NCBI GenBank assembly: GCA_947169285.1
Contig: CAMVPB010000009.1
Coordinates: 1 to 40,015 of the forward strand
Direction: 5' to 3'
Source of the DNA: an uncultured bacterium
GTDB taxonomy: Bacteria > Bacillota_I > Bacilli_A > RF39 > UBA660
DNA: 40,015 bases
The notes beneath the pieces were generated by a model that was not told the DNA's origin, did no database searches, and saw only the letters and a list, made by a program, of their open reading frames with translations. The position numbers and the translations under genes were made by a program. The first letter of the stretch is position 1; each line of letters opens with the position of its first letter. Shown here piece after piece: positions 34,950-40,015 of this stretch.

Positions 34950-35315
34950 ATGAATGATAGAATAATTAATAGTTTAAATAGATTAAAATTTGAAGACTTC
35001 TTATTAATAATATTTATTATACTAAGTTTATTAAATATATATGGAAATCAAAATGAAAAAAATTATATAAAAACAAATAATACTATATATAAAAATAAAG
35101 CAAATGATATATTTAAATTCACAATATTAATAACTATATTTATATATTCATATTTTTTTATAAGAAACTATCATTCATATAGAATGTCAAAAGAACATGA
35201 AAAGCATATTTTCATAATAAAACTATTAGGCTCTTCCTTTTTAATAGCTGGTGCAGTATGCCTACTCTATTTTCAATCTAGAGAATCTTCTTTTGCCGGT
35301 TCTCCTGCAATATAA
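34950..35315 (+). CDS. small membrane protein of unknown family (copy A)
   Basis: A 121-aa protein with three hydrophobic helices (about 16-32, 51-70, 85-104) and a basic N-terminus LNRLKFEDF. It resembles the oppositely oriented 126-aa protein at 35324-35704 in length, helix positions and the L-x-x-LK-x-ED start. No Shine-Dalgarno is visible. TATAAT lies five bases before ATG, directly after the previous terminator. Function unknown. Confidence 0.6.
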   Translation: MNDRIINSLNRLKFEDFLLIIFIILSLLNIYGNQNEKNYIKTNNTIYKNKANDIFKFTILITIFIYSYFFIRNYHSYRMSKEHEKHIFIIKLLGSSFLIAGAVCLLYFQSRESSFAGSPAI

Positions 35316-35341
35316 AACTTGCATTAATTAAATGCAAGTTC
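35315..35341. terminator. shared hairpin between the two small membrane proteins
   Basis: The perfect ten-base stem AACTTGCATT/AATGCAAGTT (35316-35340) lies between convergent genes. Only the minus strand has a modest T-run, so it is a better terminator leftward. Confidence 0.6.
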
Positions 35342-35704
35342 AACTGATAAATCATCATCCACAAGAGCGATAAATAAAAATATAAGTCCACTTACTAATA
35401 TGAAAAACGAACCAAAGAATGATAAATAAACTAATGTTTTTTTTCTTTCTGAATCAGTTGGCTTAATATTCTTTATATCAGTTAAAGATGACTTTAAGAA
35501 GTAAAAATAAACTATTATTAAAATACTAAATATAAATATCATTACTTTTCTATACTTTTCTTTACTTATTTGATCATTAAATACATAATATTTTCTTTCT
35601 AAGCTATTAGCAAACCAACTTAAAAATATTATACCAATATATATTAACCATATTTTATCTTCTGCTTTTAATTGTTTTAATTTATTTTCTACTCCCTTAT
35701 TCAT
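35324..35704 (-). CDS. small membrane protein of unknown family (copy B)
   Basis: A 126-aa protein. Three TM segments (about 19-35, 52-70, 92-113), a Lys/Glu-rich start (LKQLKAED) and a central basic loop parallel copy A. The C-terminus is acidic and short. The ATG lacks a clear ribosome site. It is tail-to-tail with copy A, nine bases apart, and starts 23 bases downstream of the ABC transporter genes in the same direction, so it may be read with them. Confidence 0.6.
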   Translation of the reverse strand: MNKGVENKLKQLKAEDKIWLIYIGIIFLSWFANSLERKYYVFNDQISKEKYRKVMIFIFSILIIVYFYFLKSSLTDIKNIKPTDSERKKTLVYLSFFGSFFILVSGLIFLFIALVDDDLSVELAFN

Positions 35705-35727
35705 AATAAAATATATGGTTTTTTTAT

Positions 35728-37506
35728 TTAATTAGAAGTTTGAAATTGTGAATTATATAGTTCTGCATAAAAACCATTTTTATTAATTAATTCTTCATGA
35801 GTACCTTGTTCAACTATATTTCCTTTATCCATAACTAATATTAAATCAGCATTTTTAATTGTTGAAAGCCTATGAGCAATTATAAAACTTGTTTTATTTT
35901 TAGTTAATTTATTCATTGCAGATATTACTATTTTTTCTGTTCTAGTATCTATGTTAGATGTTGCTTCATCCAATATTATAAAAGGTTTATCATCTATCAT
36001 TGCTCTAGCAATAGTAAGAAGCTGTTTTTGACCAGAAGATAAATTATCATTATCACCCAAAACTGTATCATATCCATTAGGAAGTGTTTTTATATAATGA
36101 TCAAGTCCGACTAAAGAACAAACTTCTTTTATTTTTCCATCACTTATATTTTTCTTATTATAAACTATATTATCTTTTATTGTTCCATTAAATATCCATG
36201 TATCTTGAAGTACCATTGTAAATAAATTATGTATATTTTCTCTAGTTATTTTATTTATTGAAACATTATCTATTTTTATATCTCCAGAATCAATGTTATA
36301 AAATTTCATGAGTAAATTTACTATAGTTGTTTTACCAGCTCCAGTAGGCCCAACTATTGCAATTTTTTGACCCGATTTTATTGAAGCATTAAAATCTTTA
36401 ATTATTATTTTATCTTTATTGTAGCCAAATTTAACATTATTAAATTCAATATTTCCTTTTACATCTTTTTTACTTAACTTTACATTGTCAGTTTCATTGA
36501 TCATTTCTTCTTCTGCAAGAAATTTAAATACCCTTTCAGAAGCAGCTGAAGCAGATTGCAAAGTAGACATTCCTTGAGCAAATTGTGATAAAGGACTAGT
36601 AAATAATCTTACATATATCATAAACGCTACTATTACGCCAAATGAAATATTTCCTTTTATTACAAGTAAGGCTCCTACTATACATACTGCAATGTATCCA
36701 AAGTTACCAATAAATCCCATTATAGGATGCATTAAACCAGAATAAAATTGGCTTTTTCTAGAGTCTTCAAATAATTTATCATTTAACTTATCAAACTTAT
36801 TCATCATTTCATCAGTTGCATTATAAACTTTTACAATATTTTGACCAGAGAATACTTCTTCTATATGTCCATTAACTTCACCCAATTCATTTTGAACACT
36901 TGTAAAATATTTTTGACTTTTCTTAACTATAACAATCATTAAAGAAAACCCAATTATACTAGATAATATTGCAGTAATAGCAAGTATTCCATTTGTATAA
37001 AACATCATTACTATTGAACCTAAAAAGGTTGTTAATGCACTTATTAATGTTACTAAACTTTGGTTTAAATTATGTCCCAAAGTATCAACATCATTAGTTA
37101 CTCTTGATAATATGTCTCCAATAGTTGTAGAGTCAAAATAGGAAAGTGGTAATTTATTAATTTTATTAGATATATTACTTCTTAAATCTTTTGAAAATTT
37201 ATTTGTAACACTAGCCATTATTAAACCTTGAATATAATTAAATATAAAACTTAATATATAAATAATTAATAACACAGTTGCTATTTTATTAATTTTATTT
37301 ATATCTATTTTAGTCATAAGACCTAATGTAATAATATTAGTTATTTCCTTTAATTTATCAGGCCCTATAATTGTTAGTATACTTGATAACATTGATAATA
37401 CTAAAGAAATAATTACTAAATGAGTATATTTTTTATTAAGAGATAATGCTTTAATTAAATAACCTTTAAAATCAGATGTTTTTTCTATATTCATTCTATT
37501 ATGCAT
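35728..37506 (-). CDS. ABC exporter half with consensus Walker B, heterodimer partner 2
   Basis: A 592-aa fusion of a six-helix membrane domain (about 30-320) and an ATPase domain (about 355-585). Walker A is GPTGAGKTT, the Q-loop is LQDTW, the signature is LSSGQKQ (second Gly of LSGGQ changed to Ser), Walker B is FIILDEATSNID with the catalytic Glu, and the switch is IIAHRLST. Its start overlaps the end of the neighbouring half-transporter by eight bases and has GGAGG upstream. Together they should form one heterodimeric exporter of lipids, peptides or drugs. Its weak signature would pair with the partner's defective Walker B, as in TM287/288-type exporters. Confidence 0.92.
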   Translation of the reverse strand: MHNRMNIEKTSDFKGYLIKALSLNKKYTHLVIISLVLSMLSSILTIIGPDKLKEITNIITLGLMTKIDINKINKIATVLLIIYILSFIFNYIQGLIMASVTNKFSKDLRSNISNKINKLPLSYFDSTTIGDILSRVTNDVDTLGHNLNQSLVTLISALTTFLGSIVMMFYTNGILAITAILSSIIGFSLMIVIVKKSQKYFTSVQNELGEVNGHIEEVFSGQNIVKVYNATDEMMNKFDKLNDKLFEDSRKSQFYSGLMHPIMGFIGNFGYIAVCIVGALLVIKGNISFGVIVAFMIYVRLFTSPLSQFAQGMSTLQSASAASERVFKFLAEEEMINETDNVKLSKKDVKGNIEFNNVKFGYNKDKIIIKDFNASIKSGQKIAIVGPTGAGKTTIVNLLMKFYNIDSGDIKIDNVSINKITRENIHNLFTMVLQDTWIFNGTIKDNIVYNKKNISDGKIKEVCSLVGLDHYIKTLPNGYDTVLGDNDNLSSGQKQLLTIARAMIDDKPFIILDEATSNIDTRTEKIVISAMNKLTKNKTSFIIAHRLSTIKNADLILVMDKGNIVEQGTHEELINKNGFYAELYNSQFQTSN

Positions 37507-39259
37507 TTTCTAGTTCCTCCTTTGATAATTGAGATTCAGCTATTTCTTTATAAACTTTACAAGTTTTAAGTAACTCTTTATGTGAACCAATTCCAACTAA
37601 AATACCATTATCAAGTACAAGAATTTTATCTGCATCTTTAATTGTTCCAATTCTACTAGAAACAATAAATTTAGTAGAGTTTTTAGTATACTTATTTAAT
37701 TTTTTTCTAAGATTATAATCTGTTTTATAATCAAGAGCCGAAAAAGAATCATCAAAAATATAAATTTCAGGATTACGAGCTATTGCTCTTGCAATTGAAA
37801 GTCTTTGTTTTTGTCCACCAGATACATTAGTACCACCTTGAGAAAGATCTGAGTTTATTCCTTTATCCATCTTGTTAACAAAAGATTCAGCTTGAGCAAT
37901 ATTCAAAGATTCATTAATAACATCTTTATTAACTTTTTTATTATTTATTTTACCTAAACTAATGTTATCTCTAACACTTCCTTTAAACAAAATAGCTTTT
38001 TGAGAAATATAGCCAAGTTTATTATAAAGATACTCTAATTTCATATCCTTAATATCAATACCATCTACTAGTATTTTACCTTCAGTAGCATCATAAAATC
38101 TAGGTATTAAATTAACTAATGTAGATTTACCTGATCCAGTTGATCCTATGACTCCAATTACTTCTCCAGTATGCACTTTAAAACTTATATCTTTTAAAAC
38201 ATACTCTTCTGCATCAGGATATTTAAAACTAACATTTATAAATTCAACATCACCTTTTAAATTATTTCCCTTTGAAATAGTACCATCTTTTATTTTACTA
38301 TTAGTATTTAATACTTCATTAATTCTAGATATTGATACAGAGGCTCTTGGATATATTATAAATATAGCCACTAATAGCATAAAAGATATTATAACTTGTA
38401 CTGCATATGATGAAAACACTACCATGTCACTAAATATATTTATCTTATCCATTAATAAAGCTTTATTTATCATATAGGCACCAGTCCAATAAATAGCTAA
38501 AGATATTCCTGACATAATAGTTGACATAACCGGACTAACTATTGCCATTAATTTTTGTGTAAACATATGAGTTTTAGTTAAGTCATCATTAACATTTTCA
38601 AATTTGTTTAGTTGATAATCCTCTGCATTATATGCTCTTACTACTCTTATACCAGTTAAATTTTCTCTCGTTATTTTATTAATATCATCTGTTAATTTTT
38701 GAACTTTCTTGAATTTAGGAATTGCCACAAAAATTAATACAACACTCAATACTAAAATGATTAAAACTCCAATAATTGTTATTAAAGAAAATGTCCATTC
38801 TTTACCAATTATTTTCATTATTGCCATAGATGCCATTATAGGAGCTTTTGCAAACATTTGAATACCTAATATTAAAAACATTTTAACTTGTGTAATATCA
38901 TTAGTAGTTCTTGTAATTAAACTACTGGTAGAAAATTTTTGTATTTCTTCCATACTAAAAGACTCGACTTTTTCAAACATATTTCTTCTTAATTTCTTTT
39001 CAAAAGAAGTTCCAACATAAGCCGCAAAGTAACCTACAAATATAGCTAGTATTAAACTTCCAAATGAACAAGCAAGCATCCACAATCCTTCTTTTAAAAT
39101 ATCATTTATATTTGCATTATTCATTTGAATTAATCTAGTTATATTAGACATATATTCTGGTATTTTTAAATCTAACCATACTTGTAAAACTATAAAAATT
39201 ATAGAAATTATTATAAATAATACTTCTTTTTTTTGTAAATTTTTTAATATTTTAATCAT
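37499..39259 (-). CDS. ABC exporter half with degenerate Walker B, heterodimer partner 1
   Basis: A 586-aa membrane domain (about 15-310) plus ATPase (about 340-575). Walker A is GSTGSGKSTL, the Q-loop YISQKA, the signature a consensus VSGGQKQR, but Walker B is IYIFDDSFSALD, where the catalytic Glu is Asp. The switch-His region reads FIVSSRIGTI, without the usual His. This half therefore contributes an ATP site that binds but hardly hydrolyses, the normal asymmetry of heterodimeric exporters. AAGGAG precedes ATG. It is first in the operon with partner 2. Confidence 0.92.
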   Translation of the reverse strand: MIKILKNLQKKEVLFIIISIIFIVLQVWLDLKIPEYMSNITRLIQMNNANINDILKEGLWMLACSFGSLILAIFVGYFAAYVGTSFEKKLRRNMFEKVESFSMEEIQKFSTSSLITRTTNDITQVKMFLILGIQMFAKAPIMASMAIMKIIGKEWTFSLITIIGVLIILVLSVVLIFVAIPKFKKVQKLTDDINKITRENLTGIRVVRAYNAEDYQLNKFENVNDDLTKTHMFTQKLMAIVSPVMSTIMSGISLAIYWTGAYMINKALLMDKINIFSDMVVFSSYAVQVIISFMLLVAIFIIYPRASVSISRINEVLNTNSKIKDGTISKGNNLKGDVEFINVSFKYPDAEEYVLKDISFKVHTGEVIGVIGSTGSGKSTLVNLIPRFYDATEGKILVDGIDIKDMKLEYLYNKLGYISQKAILFKGSVRDNISLGKINNKKVNKDVINESLNIAQAESFVNKMDKGINSDLSQGGTNVSGGQKQRLSIARAIARNPEIYIFDDSFSALDYKTDYNLRKKLNKYTKNSTKFIVSSRIGTIKDADKILVLDNGILVGIGSHKELLKTCKVYKEIAESQLSKEELENA

Positions 39260-39377
39260 ATATTCTCCTTATAAGCCTTAATTTATTATACATTATTATA
39301 TTTACAACAACAATAGTTTTATGATTATATTAGATTTTTGTATTATTGTGTTGTATAATAATATTTAAGGAGGAATT

Positions 39378-39953
39378 ATGAGAAAAGTATTATTGACAAT
39401 TTGTGCACTATTTTGCTTTATACCTTTTGTGAGTGCTAAAAAAGAACCAGTAAAAGTATATATATTTGAAGCAGGCGGTTGCCCTTATTGTGAAGCTGAA
39501 ATAGAATATCTTAAAGGTTTGGATTCTTATGAAAAAGAATTTATTATTGTTCAAAAAGAAGCATATGTTGATCATGTTGATTGGGAAAATGGAAAGGATT
39601 TTGAACTTGCTAAAAAAGTTGCTGAAGCATTTAAAGCAGCTGGTTTCCAAGATGCAACTTATCAAGCTACACCATTTGTTGTTATAAGTGATATATATGC
39701 AGCCGCTTCATATAATACAAATCTTGAAGATACAATTAGTGAAGCATATAAAAAAGGTGATAAAGACGTTGTTTCATGCATTGAAAAAGGTAAAACAAAC
39801 TGCATAAAAAAATCTAACAATATTGACTTAAATAATTCAACTATTATAATAATTATATGCACTTTATCATTATGTTGCTTATATTTAATTAAATCAAATA
39901 AAGATACTAAAAAAATAATTGAAGAAATTCAAAAATCTAATAAAAAGAAATAG
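39378..39953 (+). CDS. secreted, membrane-tethered thioredoxin-like protein (CPYC)
   Basis: A 191-aa protein. A signal peptide covers residues 1-20, then a thioredoxin/glutaredoxin fold with the redox motif C35-P-Y-C38 after VYIFEAGG. A cis-Pro equivalent in ATPFVVI (about 107-113) and an extra Cys pair (about 133 and 141) follow. A C-terminal TM helix (about 152-170) precedes a basic cytosolic tail. It would act outside the membrane on disulfides, and secreted proteins with Cys pairs exist in this window (the SH3 domains of the dockerin enzyme). AAGGAGG precedes ATG and a TATAAT lies near 39354. Confidence 0.85.
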   Translation: MRKVLLTICALFCFIPFVSAKKEPVKVYIFEAGGCPYCEAEIEYLKGLDSYEKEFIIVQKEAYVDHVDWENGKDFELAKKVAEAFKAAGFQDATYQATPFVVISDIYAAASYNTNLEDTISEAYKKGDKDVVSCIEKGKTNCIKKSNNIDLNNSTIIIIICTLSLCCLYLIKSNKDTKKIIEEIQKSNKKK

Positions 39954-39979
39954 CATTACAAATGAAGTTGTAAGATAAA

Positions 39980-40012
39980 AGTAGACAGAAAAAGAACTGT
40001 TTACTTTTTTTG
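39980..40012 (+). terminator. terminator of the thioredoxin-like gene
   Basis: The stem AGTAGACAG/CTGTTTACT (one G-T pair) is followed by seven T, just before the window ends. Confidence 0.8.
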
Positions 40013-40015
40013 ATA

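Overview
This is an AT-rich Bacillota chromosome segment. It uses the standard genetic code: TGG is the normal Trp codon and TGA ends several genes, for example at 3387, 8159, 13028 and 28342. Four genes belong to families known from endospore formers (YutH-like, YunB, YutD, GerQ). The organism is therefore probably a spore-forming, or formerly spore-forming, low-GC gut-type member of the Bacilli (RF39/Erysipelotrichia/Turicibacter-like). That placement is inferred from gene families and composition only.

Layout. 1-5000: tRNA-Thr and tRNA-Val, then a leftward cluster resembling the Bacillus yun/yut neighbourhood (yunB, yutD, a DUF1292 protein, yutH-like) mixed with unrecognised coiled-coil or membrane-anchored proteins and an S1-domain protein. 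5000-8200: ferredoxin, CmpB-like membrane protein, stand-alone PduL-type phosphotransacylase, gerQ, LemA-like protein and ung. 8200-14850: a leftward envelope block with an AGCS-like transporter, a flippase, a multi-TM glycosyltransferase-like protein, a decayed glycosyltransferase, a GT2/DUF2304 pair and a TagO/WecA-type initiating transferase.

14985-18630 is the most distinctive locus: a two-gene operon. The first gene encodes a secreted SH3-SH3-glucosaminidase ending in a type I dockerin. The second encodes a membrane-anchored protein that begins with a cohesin domain. The pair looks like a minimal cohesin-dockerin system that docks a peptidoglycan hydrolase on the cell surface. A tRNA-Gly follows. 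18830-21445 is an accessory-looking island: an inverted fragment of that tRNA, a frameshifted nuclease-like gene, an orphan small protein and a 420-aa HEIIH (zincin-like) protein.

21547-40015: FAD/Rieske oxidoreductase, an unusual LCP-family protein (apparently leaderless mRNA, SBP-like middle region, PASTA tail), SAM-I riboswitch plus metK, an SDR lacking its catalytic Tyr, an OGG-type glycosylase, two LTA-synthase-family proteins flanking a processive GT2, an ArsP_2-type exporter, a tail-to-tail pair of related small membrane proteins, a heterodimeric ABC exporter with one degenerate ATP site, and a secreted membrane-tethered CPYC thioredoxin-like protein.

TagO, LCP, two LtaS-like enzymes, flippase, glycosyltransferases and the docked autolysin make most of the window an envelope-building region. 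Two translation/termination habits recur: start codons preceded closely by GGTGAT-type Shine-Dalgarno sequences, and stop codons embedded in the hairpins of intrinsic terminators.
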